DNA of 19,566 nt from Acanthaster planci (GCF_001949145.1 NW_019091432.1:1191090-1210655); one strand, 5' to 3'; numbered from the stretch's first letter, positions 1 through 8,832 are shown. Notes: a model not told the origin generated them from the sequence alone. Numbers and translations: made by a program.

Positions 1-110
1 CTTCCCCCTCCCCATCATCCTATCCATCTCCTACTCTCCCCCCTCCATCATCCCATCCACTCCTATTCTTCCCCCTCTCCACCATCCCATTCATCTCCAA
101 CTCTGCCCCT
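1..110. repeat. Pyrimidine-rich minisatellite, about 34 bp unit
   Basis: About three imperfect head-to-tail copies of a C/T-rich unit of roughly 34 bp, each reading approximately CCCCCTC-CATCATCCCATCC followed by CTCCTATTCT. The copies begin near 1, 38 and 71 and fade after 110 into a less regular C/T-rich stretch that runs to about 300. The strand asymmetry (almost no G) is strong. The stretch is open on the minus strand only because of its low-complexity composition. Confidence 0.6.
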
Positions 111-422
111 ACCCATTTTTCCTTCAATACTTTGGCAGTCCCATCATCCCATTTATCCAGCCCAACCATTACACCAACCTTATCCAGCATTTCATCCCTT
201 TCTACATACATGTACCTTGTCCCCATGATCCTCCTCCTACAGGTACCCCTCCCCCAACAAACATCCTAATCAGTCACTTGGAGTCCCCCTCCCATCCCTT
301 ACACTTTTCCCACACACAAGTACATGTACATTTGTATGTATTACATTGTATTAGTACGACTGTTTAGATGGGAACCATGCTACCGTAGAGCCAGCAAGAA
401 TATAAAGCGAGAGTTTTTTCAA

Positions 423-517
423 GTTGGTCGGATCCACTGACCTTTCAGATTCAGAACTGGAAAGAAACAAATTGGTCTTTTTTTTATTTTTGAGAAGACT
501 TGGATCTGCCGACCAAC
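423..517. repeat. Short inverted repeat, possible fold-back fragment
   Basis: GTTGGTCGG at 423-431 is matched in reverse complement by CCGACCAAC at 509-517, and each arm has a GGATC-type sequence on its inner side. The arms are only 9 bp and the loop is about 77 bp. It may be the remnant of a small inverted-repeat element or chance. No flanking target-site duplication was found. Confidence 0.3.
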
Positions 518-628
518 AACTTACCGATATAAGTGTAACAATTTTGGGGGGGGGCCTGCTGTCTGACCAACAGCCAAGTCCCTGGTCCACGGTTGCTAGC
601 ACTAGTGGTAAGGGATACCACTTTTTTT

Positions 629-649
629 TGTGTGTGTGTGTGTGTGTGT
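629..649. repeat. (TG)n microsatellite
   Basis: Uninterrupted TG dinucleotide run of about ten repeats, directly preceded by a run of eight T. Confidence 0.9.
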
Positions 650-827
650 TGGTGAACAAAAAGTTGTATTCTTCCCTGTGACTAGAAGACCCTTATTTGT
701 TTTCCTTGAGACCCAAGAGAAATATTTTTGTCTGTTCTCCTCTAAAATTTGTCTTAAAAACTCAGAGCACCAACTTAAAAAAGGGAAAAATTGACTAGAT
801 ACTATAATTAAAAACTCATTACTAGAA

Positions 828-1004
828 ACTTGACTTGGAAAATTTTGACTTGAGGCCTGACTTGACTTGCAAAAAAATGACTTGAGACTTGACTTGACTT
901 GCGAAAAAATGACTTGAGACTTGACTTGACTTGCGAAAAAATGACTTGAGACTTGACTTATGAAACACATGATTTGAGACTTGACTTAAGAAAAACATGA
1001 TTTG
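828..1004. repeat. ACTTG-based minisatellite, 28-32 bp unit
   Basis: Tandem copies of a unit of the form ATGACTTGAGACTTGACTTG followed by ACTTGCGAAAAA. The ATGA landmarks fall at 877, 909 and 941 (32 bp apart), then 969 and 997 (28 bp apart), so the later copies have lost 4 bp. Within each unit ACTTG itself is repeated two or three times, giving a nested pentamer periodicity. The copies at the left edge (828-876) are more diverged. The long minus-strand reading frame across it is a by-product of the repeat. Confidence 0.85.
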
Positions 1005-1151
1005 ATTACAACACTGGTAGTAGAATTATTAGTACAAGTAGTTAGGTTTATAAAAACTCTTTCTTTGCGGCCAAGGGCTGAAATGTTTAAGGTTACAAAA
1101 GAAGGAAATACCACATTACTGACAATTGCAAAATACATGTGCTATAAGAAG

Positions 1152-1340
1152 TATTTCCAAGGATGGATTTTAATTTCAATTTTGGATTTTTGCCCTGCCC
1201 AATGTGTATTGTAACACTGTATACTCAGTGTTTGCTCCTGAAGACTTGTGAAAAAAACCACAAGCCTGCTTGGGTGGGATTCGAACCCACAGCTTCCTGC
1301 TTGCAGACATCTTAACCACTCGACCATTAAGCTTGGTTCG
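1152..1340 (-). mobile_element. tRNA-derived SINE (minus strand)
   Basis: Read on the minus strand, 1340 down to about 1266 resembles a tRNA. It has an A-box-like GGTCGAGTGGTTAAG, then a perfect T-arm GTGGG-TTCGAAT-CCCAC (B box) and a partial acceptor pairing (GCTT with AAGC). The anticodon arm does not fold into a normal 5 bp stem with a 7 nt loop, so this is not a working tRNA gene. The tRNA-like head is followed by a T-rich stretch and an unrelated body. The body ends in a tail with TTGGGCAGGGCAA (1190-1202 on the minus strand) and AAATCCATCCTTGGAAATA (1152-1170). A tRNA-like head plus an unrelated tail is the usual architecture of a SINE. The D-arm looks like the Ser/Leu type, but the parent tRNA cannot be named safely. 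Confidence 0.65.
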
Positions 1341-1344
1341 AGTC

Positions 1345-1792
1345 AATGTAGCAGCAGGTACTACAAACAATTATTTCCAAGGATGGATTTATTTTACAGC
1401 GCTACAACACATTATAATAAACAAATTCCGAAAGATGTATCCTTGTGGAGACATGGCTTTATTCTCCAGTACTAAAAAAACATGTGTGAAACACTGTTTT
1501 CAAAATGCTCGCATTTCAACATGAATTACGCTCCTGGGCTGAAATTTTAACAGAATGTCCCTTACATGAAATACTTCAATTTGCAATAGATTCTTACACA
1601 TGAAAAATTTCTCCTTTTTGAGCAATTTCCAAATATAAATTTGGTGAAATCCTTGTAGAGACCTATTCAACCCATTCTTCTGGGTCTCCACAAGGCACCA
1701 TTTTTCGAAACATGTTGGGCAGGGCAAAATTAATATCTCAACAATGCAAATCCATCCTTGGAAATAGTACACTCGGTACCCGCTGCTACATT
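1345..1792. mobile_element. Inverted pair of the SINE tail module; possible fold-back element
   Basis: The left arm (1345-1390) and right arm (1748-1792) are inverted copies about 45 bp long. Both contain AATGTAGCAGC, then GGTAC, then TATTTCCAAGGATGGATTT. The 19 bp core is identical in both arms and also occurs at 1152-1170. The right arm continues inward with TTGGGCAGGGCAA (1715-1727), as the tail of the neighbouring SINE does, but the left arm does not. The inner part holds a smaller hairpin: CCTTGTAGAGACC near 1651 against GGGTCTCCACAAGG near 1681. It may be a MITE with 45 bp terminal inverted repeats, or two SINE tails facing each other. No clear target-site duplication was seen. Confidence 0.5.
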
Positions 1793-2099
1793 TGAAATGC
1801 TACAGGAAGATAATAGAGGAAAAAGATCAGGTAAAGGGGGAATTTAGAGGATGACGGGAGAAGGAGAAATGTCAAGGAGGGGTGGTTTACCAAATTATTA
1901 TCATCTGTATGTATGATTGCATCAAATTCACATCTTGACATTATATTTTAACACCTCGTGCAAGTTTACCCACTTGCTTACAATCAATAATTGTAATGTA
2001 CTGTTATCAATGTCATATTCTGAAGTTATTTTATCTTGATATGTATTTTTCATACATTAAGTTTTAACTTTTGTTGTTTCATCTCCTTTTCTTACATAG
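1793..2099. other. Non-coding stretch ending in a 3' splice site
   Basis: About 300 bp without coding potential, A/G-rich at the left and T-rich at the right. It is best read as the 3' part of an intron that ends at the acceptor before the endonuclease ORF. No promoter elements were recognised. Confidence 0.4.
2070..2099 (+). promoter_or_regulatory. Probable 3' splice acceptor before the EEP exon
   Basis: A long T/C-rich tract (about 2067-2095) runs into ACATAG with the AG at 2098-2099, which fits an animal polypyrimidine tract plus acceptor. The exon would begin at 2100 with about 79 bases of 5' UTR before the ATG at 2179. The upstream exon was not identified. The region may instead be a T-rich untranscribed leader. 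Confidence 0.5.
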
Positions 2100-2178
2100 A
2101 GTAGGCCTACACGTCCAACTTGTATTTAGCAGCACTGTCTCATGAGTGAATCCACTTCCAACTTTCAGAGGAGAAACT

Positions 2179-3843
2179 ATGGCTGCGCAAGAGTCTGGGT
2201 CTCTTAATGTCCTTTCATGGAATGTACGTGGCCTTGGATCACGATTATCTGAAGTTAAAAAACTTGTAACAGACCAAAAGATTGACATTATGTGCCTTGT
2301 AGAGACAAGGGCAAAATCCGACGACAAGTTTAGTGAAACAGACTTTCCAGATTTTGAAGTGATCGGGAAATCAGTGAACAAGTTGAAAGAATCAAGTCAA
2401 AGAGTATTTCCAGGTGGTCTTTTGTTTGCCTACAGAAAAGCACTGCCTTACACGTTTTCGAAACTTCCCAATAAATCTTATTTTATCCTTTGGGTAAAAG
2501 CAAAACCTGAAAACCCTGAGGAAAATGTTTCCATGATATTTGCAGTGATCTATAACCCCCTAACTGACAAAACTACGAAAGAAAAGATCCTCCGGATCAT
2601 GGAAAGGGAATACAAAATTCTGGATGAAGACCACACAGAAGCGAAGTTTTATATCATGGGTGACTTCAATGCATGTACATTTGAGCTTTTTGAAACTCAC
2701 CAACCTCGAGTTAGAGAATTTGAAGAAGAGAAAAACGATTCCAATGCAAATTACGAAGAAAATGGAATAACCTTAGTTGGCTTCTGTGATAACACAGGCT
2801 TTTGCATAGCCAATGGCAGATTTGGGAATCAATCTGCAAGTCACACAACTTCAGCCCATGTTTTAGATTACTTGCTCTGCAGGCATAAGGACTGGAGTTT
2901 TCTAACAGATTTCAAAGTTGATGGTTTTCATAGATCAGATCACAGAGCTCTTATTTTTACTTTAAAGGTGCTGAATCTAAACAGTACAACTGTACATGAA
3001 CCTGAACCTGAGAGGTTAGAGTTACAACCAACCATGCAATTCAGGCTAACGCTGAATTTGCAAGAATCAGAACATGACTTGGCCATAATTTGGTCTACGG
3101 GACAACCTGATGAGCCAAATTCAGATGAGCTTATCAAGTATGAAAACACATGCACAACTCCAAACCTACATGTATGTGTTAAACAAACAATATTATTCAC
3201 CTCACACTGCAAAGTTCAAGCAGTACCACAGGAACAAGAACCTGAAATACCTACCATGATGCATACGTTCTCAGTAGCACTATGTTCACAGCCCTTGTTA
3301 GTCGAGAACATACTATGCTTCTATCTAGATTACCATTCAAATCTACATCGAGGGCTACGCACGGTACAAGGAACTGTGAAGAACATGTACAGTTATTGTT
3401 TCAGAAACTATCCAGGAGCAACATTCACATTCTTGGGCACTTTCTTCACTAAGACTGTTATCGATATCCAGTGCAAGGATCTTAAAAAGACGGTTCATCA
3501 AGTAATGTATGGGTTGTTTTTTAAACTGAACATGGCACGTGGGGCACAAGGAACTCATGAACTGGAGGAAACTAAAGTAACCATCAAGAAAATACAGCAT
3601 GGAGGACAGATTCACCATGTTGTACTGTGGAAATTTGTACTTAGACAACTCTTTAAATCAGTCATAACTCCAGCTTTTCATCTGGATGACAGGTTACGAC
3701 ACTATGAGGGGCATGAACTCACACTTTACACAGAACAATTGAAAACCTTAATCACTGCAAGAGGGCTACAGAAAAATGCCAAACTTCTGTTCTGGAAAAT
3801 GTACAAGAATGCAATGGCCAGAGCGCAATTAGAAAGACCTTGA
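2179..3843 (+). CDS. EEP-domain endonuclease of non-LTR retrotransposon type with an unknown C-terminal region
   Basis: A 554-codon single-exon ORF. An in-frame TGA at 2143-2145 and the strong Kozak context (A at -3, G at +4) place the start at the ATG at 2179. A GTG at 2146 in the same frame is not a plausible eukaryotic start. Residues 9-262 form a complete endonuclease/exonuclease/phosphatase fold, the AP-endonuclease-like nuclease that nicks target DNA in non-LTR elements. Visible motifs are SWN (N15), LVETR (E42), IYNP (Y125), GDFN (D162, N164), the LDY-type aspartate (D230) and SDH (253-255), so the known metal- and phosphate-binding residues are all present. Residues 263-554 contain no reverse transcriptase, no FADD motif and no zinc knuckle. 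They begin with an acidic proline linker (EPEPE) and end in a basic helical-looking region with THEL, IKKIQH, VLWKF and TPAF motifs. The absence of any stop or frameshift over 1.66 kb suggests recent constraint. It may be a domesticated element gene or a non-autonomous element. Confidence is high for EEP and low for the role. Confidence 0.85.
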   Translation: MAAQESGSLNVLSWNVRGLGSRLSEVKKLVTDQKIDIMCLVETRAKSDDKFSETDFPDFEVIGKSVNKLKESSQRVFPGGLLFAYRKALPYTFSKLPNKSYFILWVKAKPENPEENVSMIFAVIYNPLTDKTTKEKILRIMEREYKILDEDHTEAKFYIMGDFNACTFELFETHQPRVREFEEEKNDSNANYEENGITLVGFCDNTGFCIANGRFGNQSASHTTSAHVLDYLLCRHKDWSFLTDFKVDGFHRSDHRALIFTLKVLNLNSTTVHEPEPERLELQPTMQFRLTLNLQESEHDLAIIWSTGQPDEPNSDELIKYENTCTTPNLHVCVKQTILFTSHCKVQAVPQEQEPEIPTMMHTFSVALCSQPLLVENILCFYLDYHSNLHRGLRTVQGTVKNMYSYCFRNYPGATFTFLGTFFTKTVIDIQCKDLKKTVHQVMYGLFFKLNMARGAQGTHELEETKVTIKKIQHGGQIHHVVLWKFVLRQLFKSVITPAFHLDDRLRHYEGHELTLYTEQLKTLITARGLQKNAKLLFWKMYKNAMARAQLERP

Positions 3844-4295
3844 ATGGACCTGAAATGTTCCTGAAGCAGAGGCTTTCAAGTTTTGTAGTCTGGAAAAGGC
3901 CATACTTTTACAAGTTAACATAACTGTTAAATGTTCCAAAATGAGACTCAAGTATGACAAGCAATTGCATCTGTTTTGTAGACAGCACAAGGTTTTTCTG
4001 CATTTTAGAAGCATATAAGTCTTCTTGTTGGATTTGTTGTAAACAAAACAGGTTAAATGGCAACAATAGTCAGTCACAGATTTAAAAATCTGTGCATCAT
4101 CATCATGTGTGCTTTTTTGTTTCACAGCCATCAACTCAAAACGTTTCATGAGAGGTTGCTTGACTATTTCACGACACCATCAGTCCAAATTTTGATGAAC
4201 AAAGCAAAGATTAACGCTGTTGAAAGCAAGTTCCTATCTTTTACAAATTTTAAATAAATATGGCACTTTTGGTTTGGCAATTTCAAAGACACTAG
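3844..4295. other. Intergenic or 3' UTR stretch after the EEP ORF
   Basis: About 450 bp, AT-rich. A T-rich tract ending in TTTCACAG near 4126 looks like a 3' splice acceptor and is followed by a short open frame to 4257. An AATAAA lies at 4253-4258. It could be the 3' UTR of the EEP gene, or an intron and exon linking to the second module copy downstream. The sequence does not decide between these. Confidence 0.35.
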
Positions 4296-4535
4296 AAAAA
4301 ATTGCACAGGAAAAAACCACCCAACCGAACTCATGAATTAAAGGAACCTGAATTAATCATCAAGAAAATACAACACAGAGAAAGGCTTCGACAAATTGTG
4401 CTGTGGAAGTTTGCACTCGGGCAAATCTTTCAATTACCAGAAACTCCTGCTTTTGGTCTTGATGTGAGGCTACAACATTACGAGAAAGGAAAAGAACTCC
4501 TACCCAACCCAGCTTTATTGCAAGCTAAAGGCTGA
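4296..4535 (+). pseudogene. Second, diverged copy of the C-terminal module of the EEP protein
   Basis: An open frame that begins just after a TAG at 4293-4295 and has no usable ATG near its start. Its translation from 4329 matches residues 459-510 of the EEP protein. Shared blocks in the same order are THEL, IKKIQH, VLWKF, a single L and Q, TPAF, LD, RL and HYE. By eye about 30 of 52 aligned residues are identical, with only a 1-2 residue gap. The frame is intact across the match, so either it is an exon used in some transcript or it is a duplicate that has decayed mainly by substitution. The EEP nuclease part is not repeated here. A possible acceptor (GCACAG, ending at 4309) and a polyadenylation signal at 4607 would allow a terminal exon. 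Confidence 0.5.
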
Positions 4536-4606
4536 AACAGCTCTATCAGCACAATGCCACACTCATATATAAAAAGTTGCCTAGAGGCATAATTGGGGTA
4601 TTACTG

Positions 4607-4612
4607 AATAAA
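4607..4612 (+). terminator. Candidate polyadenylation signal AATAAA
   Basis: Canonical AATAAA about 70 bases after the stop of the second module copy, in AT-rich DNA without coding potential downstream. AATAAA also occurs at 4253-4258. Neither has a convincing GU-rich downstream element, so the assignment rests on position only. Confidence 0.35.
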
Positions 4613-4619
4613 CTTGAAA

Positions 4620-5396
4620 TTAAGCAAGAAGCTTTAAACTTTGAGTCCTCAAAAAGCTAATTATACTTTTACGAACTTAATTCTTTAAAACAAAGTCAAG
4701 TATTAACCACAGAACACCAAGGTTTTACCACCTTCTAAAAGTTTTTAAAGTCTTCTACCTGGGATCTACCAAAGAGAAGACTTTCAAACTTTTAATTACA
4801 TCCATAAGGGAATTCTGATCTTCTTTGTACTTTGGAATTTGAAAGAAACAACCTTTTCCAACCTCAAACAGTGAAAACTCCATGGGAAATGACCTAAAAA
4901 AATCCCCAAACATCTGAGGTTGCTTGTAACATAGAATACTTCTTCAGGTAACCATACCATAAGGTAACAGTACACATTTACACATGTAACACATATTATT
5001 CCGGTCAAGAATGGATTTGACAAAACTTAAAAGGCCTGTTGTCAACATCCAATTAGAAATTAACTGAAATGAATTCTTTGTGTTGTCTTGCTGAATGTAT
5101 GTTGAAGAGTTTTCTTGTTAAAGAAATGGAAGTTGAAATATATCACTACAAATTTCAGACATTGATACTGATGTCAAAGATTTATTCTTTTGGAAGTTCT
5201 TTTGTTTGAACCCTGTAAAAATCTACCAAAGTTGCATCACCTAATTTACAAATCACAACAATCTGTTTAGAAACTAAAATCAGAGTTTGATGAATAAGCA
5301 TAAAGGGTAGGTGCAATATACATGTACATAAACCTTTTGAAGATTTATATACGAACCTTCAAAATGCACCTTTCTTCTCATTTACCTTACTTTCAG
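4620..5396. other. Non-coding AT-rich stretch
   Basis: No open frame, splice-site pair or repeat structure stands out. Contains a TACATGTACATA palindromic run near 5318. Confidence 0.5.
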
Positions 5397-5624
5397 CCAT
5401 GGGCAGAAATCAATCCTGGGGGGCATCAATTTAAACCTTTTTGTGCACATCAAGTTTATTATCTTATTCCATTTATAAAAACTCTAAAGGGAAAATCCTC
5501 GATCCATCAATCCCGTCAGTAGTTTGTTTTGCTTATGACATGGAGGGGACATTCAACATAGTGTCCCACTGTACCAAATTCATGGGGGAGATGTGTCCCC
5601 CCTTCCCCCGGATTTCCGCCCATG
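5397..5624. mobile_element. MITE-like element with degenerate terminal inverted repeats
   Basis: The left end CCATGGGCAGAAATC (5397-5411) followed by a G-rich run mirrors the right end. The right end has a C-rich run and then GATTTCCGCCCATG (5611-5624). The reverse complement of the right end (CATGGGCGGAAATC) matches the left with one mismatch. Length is about 228 bp and there is no transposase. A G-run/C-run inner border of this kind occurs in abundant short elements of marine invertebrate genomes, from general recollection rather than a search. No clear target-site duplication. Confidence 0.5.
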
Positions 5625-5865
5625 TTTTTTAGCTTTTATTTCACTATTTCAAAGGGTATTTAATTTTTCAGTTTTTATTGGTGACCAGAACTGAGATGTC
5701 ATCCAAGGAAGAATGCCTCAATGTTACATTAGTTTGTACACAAAAGAAGTGCTGCATTTTAGCAGAATTAGCTGGCCTAATTTTTCTCTTTGGTGACTCG
5801 TTTAAGTTCACAGCAAGCATAAGCAAGCCTCAATCCCTCTCTCAGAAATTTTTCCAGCAAGAAAA

Positions 5866-5917
5866 TTCTGGGTTTGCAATTTGAACAGATAAGCTATCCA
5901 CTGAACTATATCTTCCT
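5866..5917 (-). mobile_element. tRNA-like SINE remnant (minus strand)
   Basis: On the minus strand 5917-5866 reads like a decayed tRNA head. It has an A-box-type TAGTTCAGTGGATAGC (complement of 5893-5908), then TTCAAATTGCAAACCC in the place of a B box and T-arm. The distance between the boxes is too short for an intact tRNA, so sequence has been lost. No poly-A or simple tail was identified. Confidence 0.35.
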
Positions 5918-6103
5918 TGGACGACATCGCAGCAACAGTGCCCTCAGTTACCCAGGAAAGCAAGCAAAAGTTCAAAAAGTGCACTTTTCAATGCATTTAA
6001 CCAATTAGAGCATTAAAGAGTTTTCATACAATGGAAAAGCAAACAACATTTTTGTAAAATTGTGTCTGAGAAAACTCTGTTGCAGCTAAACTTTTAGTTT
6101 CAC
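5918..6103. other. Non-coding stretch
   Basis: No coding, RNA or repeat signal recognised. Confidence 0.4.
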
Positions 6104-8600
6104 ATGTGTCTATATTTGTATGCATGTACATGTATGTTTATGCTTGTTAATTATGCTTACTATTAAAGTTCTTAAACAAGTACAGAATCGGACACCAAAG
6201 GTATTTAAAAATGACACAGAAGTCTGCTCACATTGTTGTTTTAGTATCTTTACTACAATGAAAGTAATACACATGTGAATGCAAGCTTTTTATTCATGCT
6301 AGAAACTAAAATTGCAAAACAAAGGTACTTAAGAACCTGCAAGTACTGTACAGATATGTAAAGAAAAGGTAGACATTTCTTTTCAATCTGATTCATGAGT
6401 GATGTGTATGTGTACGGTTGAAATCATGTTTACAATCAAAGTTCGACAAATACAAAACAGAATCACACTATGACTGATGTCTCCTTCAGATGTTTGAATG
6501 TTTCAACAGTGACGAGTGATGATATAAACTGTAAGCTTAATGTGCGCTACATTTTCAGGTATTTAGCGGGAAAACAGTGAAAATTTCCCTCTGGCGTAAG
6601 ATCATAGAAGTTTTTTGAAGCCAGCTATGATTTGTACATATTGCAGACTACAGTGTGGAGTGACAATCATAACTGAAAATGTTTTCGTTTTTTGTGTAGT
6701 GTGGGAGATACTCACAATGCATAAACTGTGAAATTTCAGGCTTGTTTGATGGAAAGATTAAGAGTTTAGTCAATAATTCAGACTTTCCCCATAGACCACA
6801 AAACTATTTTTCCCCTTTGAGTTTCAAGTGTGAAATATAGAATAGCCACAATTGACCAATCAGAGAAAAGAATCAAGCCTCAGTGATGTCAATAACTGAA
6901 ATCTTCTAAAGTTTTAGATATATCAGAGTATATGTATTTTCAAATCATTTTTTGTCAACGGTATTGAAATAAAGTATATGTTAATGTTTTAATGACTCGA
7001 ATGACAATAATGCTATAAGTTTAATCTGTAACACGATATCATTACCATAACTACCAGATTTTGTGGAAATCTCCAAGTGTTGAAAATTACACAAAAAATG
7101 TGAAAGTACACATGTGCCCCAATTAACATTCCAGGCCAGCTGTATTGATTGTACTAAAATATACAGTCTGTTCTTAACTTCACTCCCTTTTTCTCTTCAC
7201 AACGTTACTAGCCTAAGTGTTGAACTAAGCAAAAAATATGAATATGACAAATATATATAAACACATAAGGTATGTTGTAATATTCTTTGTTTTAAGAAGT
7301 GACAAAATGACAGAATTTTTGATGTAGATGAAATTCACTGTAATCATTACCTATTTCAAATTCTTAATAAGCTTTCACACTGATCGAGCAGTAATGTGTC
7401 TGTGTATGTTTTGAATTATACTTATAATTTTCAAGTGTACAAACAGAATCACACGAGAGTAATATACATGTACTGTACATCCTTCAAACTATACAAAAGT
7501 AACGTACATGTATGTTGTTATGATGTATGTACATAGTTTGAAGAGGCATCAATGTGAGTTGTGTTATGTATTTAGTGGGGAAGCTATGTCAGTGAACTTT
7601 TACCTCTGACACAATCTGAATTCCACCAAAAGTGATATTGATGTGTCGAATAATTTAGAAGCCAGCAATGATTGATACATGTTGTAGCCTACAATTTAGA
7701 GAGACAATCCTGGTTTTTTTTTCATATAGTTGTTACTATATGTACACATAAAAACATATTCTTAATTCCATATGACACAAAATAAAGACTTGATTATAAG
7801 GATGAACAAATATATTGTTACAATTCATTTTAGGGTAATTCTAGAAATTAGGGTCCATTTTTTTGTGTCCCTGTCACATCTGACATACAATTTTGTGAGT
7901 TCAAAACACATTTTCTGATTTCCAAGAGTGATGAATTAATGCAAATTACCTGCCAAACAAATTGTAATAGTTTGAAATCAAGTCCGGTGATATTTCCATG
8001 TCAAATAACAAAGGTCAGATGTAACAGGGACACAAAAATGTCACACTTTTGGACCACTAATTTCTGGAATTACCCTTTAGTCATTATTAAATCATGCTTG
8101 TTATCAGTGTTCTTGAAATAAAGCACATGAGAATGTGTTTATATCACTTGAATACCAACAATTTACTGAAAGTCTAACCTGTAAAATAAATTGTAAAGTT
8201 TGATGAAGATATGTGATTTACTTTATGTATTAACTACTTGCTGCTGGGGAACCCTCTTTCGAGTACTGGCTGAAGTACTCAGGAGTCAATTAAGGTTGCC
8301 TGTCAGCTTAGATTAGCCACCAAACAGTCATTTGTGTGGGTGTAAATGATGAATTTTGGACGAATTGTGGAAACTGAAAATCTTCAGCATATGTGTGCAC
8401 TGCATTTTTAAAGGGATCCATCAGTGTCTGTGTACTTTATGTATCCGACACAATCTAACTGATACCCTAACTCATGTTGATACCTTGCTCTGGCTTCTAT
8501 GTGTTGCAGACCGTAGTTAGACTTGGTCACAAAAATAAAAACAATTTCTTTTATAATGTAAATGGCATCTAATAAAAAAGCTTTTAAGTGTGAATGAATA
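6104..8600. repeat. Old tandem repeats, unit about 0.9-1.0 kb, three diverged copies
   Basis: Landmarks recur in the same order. CAGAATCACAC occurs at 6458 and 7444. GTATTTAG followed by GGGAA occurs near 6560 and 7569. GAAGCCAGC-ATGATT-TACAT occurs at 6617 and 7658. TTGAAATAAAG occurs at 6964 and 8113. The last offset is longer because a 243 bp MITE (7833-8075) sits inside the second copy. A third copy is indicated by GACACAATCTAACTGA at 8447, matching 7608, and by a TGTTGCAGAC-GTAG-TAGAC block near 8502, matching 6641. A partial earlier copy near 6104-6200 shares CAGAATC-GACAC. Divergence is high, and no copy has an ORF above about 60 codons. This explains most of an otherwise gene-free 2.5 kb. 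Confidence 0.5.
7833..8075. mobile_element. MITE with about 55 bp terminal inverted repeats and TTTA target duplication
   Basis: The left end starts GGGTAATTC at 7833 and the right end stops at GAATTACCC (8067-8075). The inverted similarity extends inward through AGAAATTAG, GGTCCA, TTTTTGTGTCCCTG and ACATCTGAC, about 55 bp in all with a few mismatches and one indel of about 14 bp. The 4 bp TTTA is present directly outside both ends (7829-7832 and 8076-8079), consistent with a target-site duplication. The interior (about 130 bp) has no transposase. The superfamily cannot be assigned safely from these ends. Confidence 0.75.
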
Positions 8601-8769
8601 GTTGGACTTTTATTTCCACATTTGATAGAGGATTTACTTCACCAGGCTTATGCCAAGAGTGCCATTAGCCATGCTTATGCTCTATCACTTTATGTTGAAC
8701 CCAACAAGGTTATGCAGGATTTCAATGGTCCCTAGGGGGTTAGTGTTAAGACATCTTTTATCAGTCTTT

Positions 8770-8832
8770 TAGTTCAACTCAGCTCTGGAGGCTGTGCCAC
8801 TTGAAGCCTCAGCTCAACCACTAGGCTATCTG
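8770..8832 (-). mobile_element. tRNA-like SINE head (minus strand)
   Basis: On the minus strand the sequence contains an A-box-like TAGCCTAGTGGTTGAGC (complement of 8812-8828) and then, about 32 bases on, a degenerate B box GAGTTGAACT (complement of 8771-8780). The order and spacing fit a RNA polymerase III internal promoter. Acceptor and anticodon stems cannot be formed, so it is a remnant and not a tRNA gene. Its body would lie at lower coordinates, in 8600-8770, where no family is recognised. Confidence 0.4.

Noticed and set aside
20-226. Minus-strand ORF in the C/T-rich region
   Set aside because: It is open because of the low-complexity tandem repeat and contains no domain or supported start.
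602-970. Minus-strand ORF of 122 codons rich in Ser/Gln/Val
   Set aside because: It translates the ACTTG minisatellite and the TG microsatellite, which explains its repetitive sequence.
1266-1340. Functional tRNA gene on the minus strand
   Set aside because: The T-arm is perfect, but the acceptor stem has mismatches and no normal anticodon arm forms. A SINE body follows it, so it is annotated as tRNA-derived SINE.
2146-2178. GTG as the start of the long EEP ORF
   Set aside because: GTG is not a usual eukaryotic start, and an in-frame ATG with strong Kozak context follows at 2179. The TGA at 2143-2145 closes the frame upstream.
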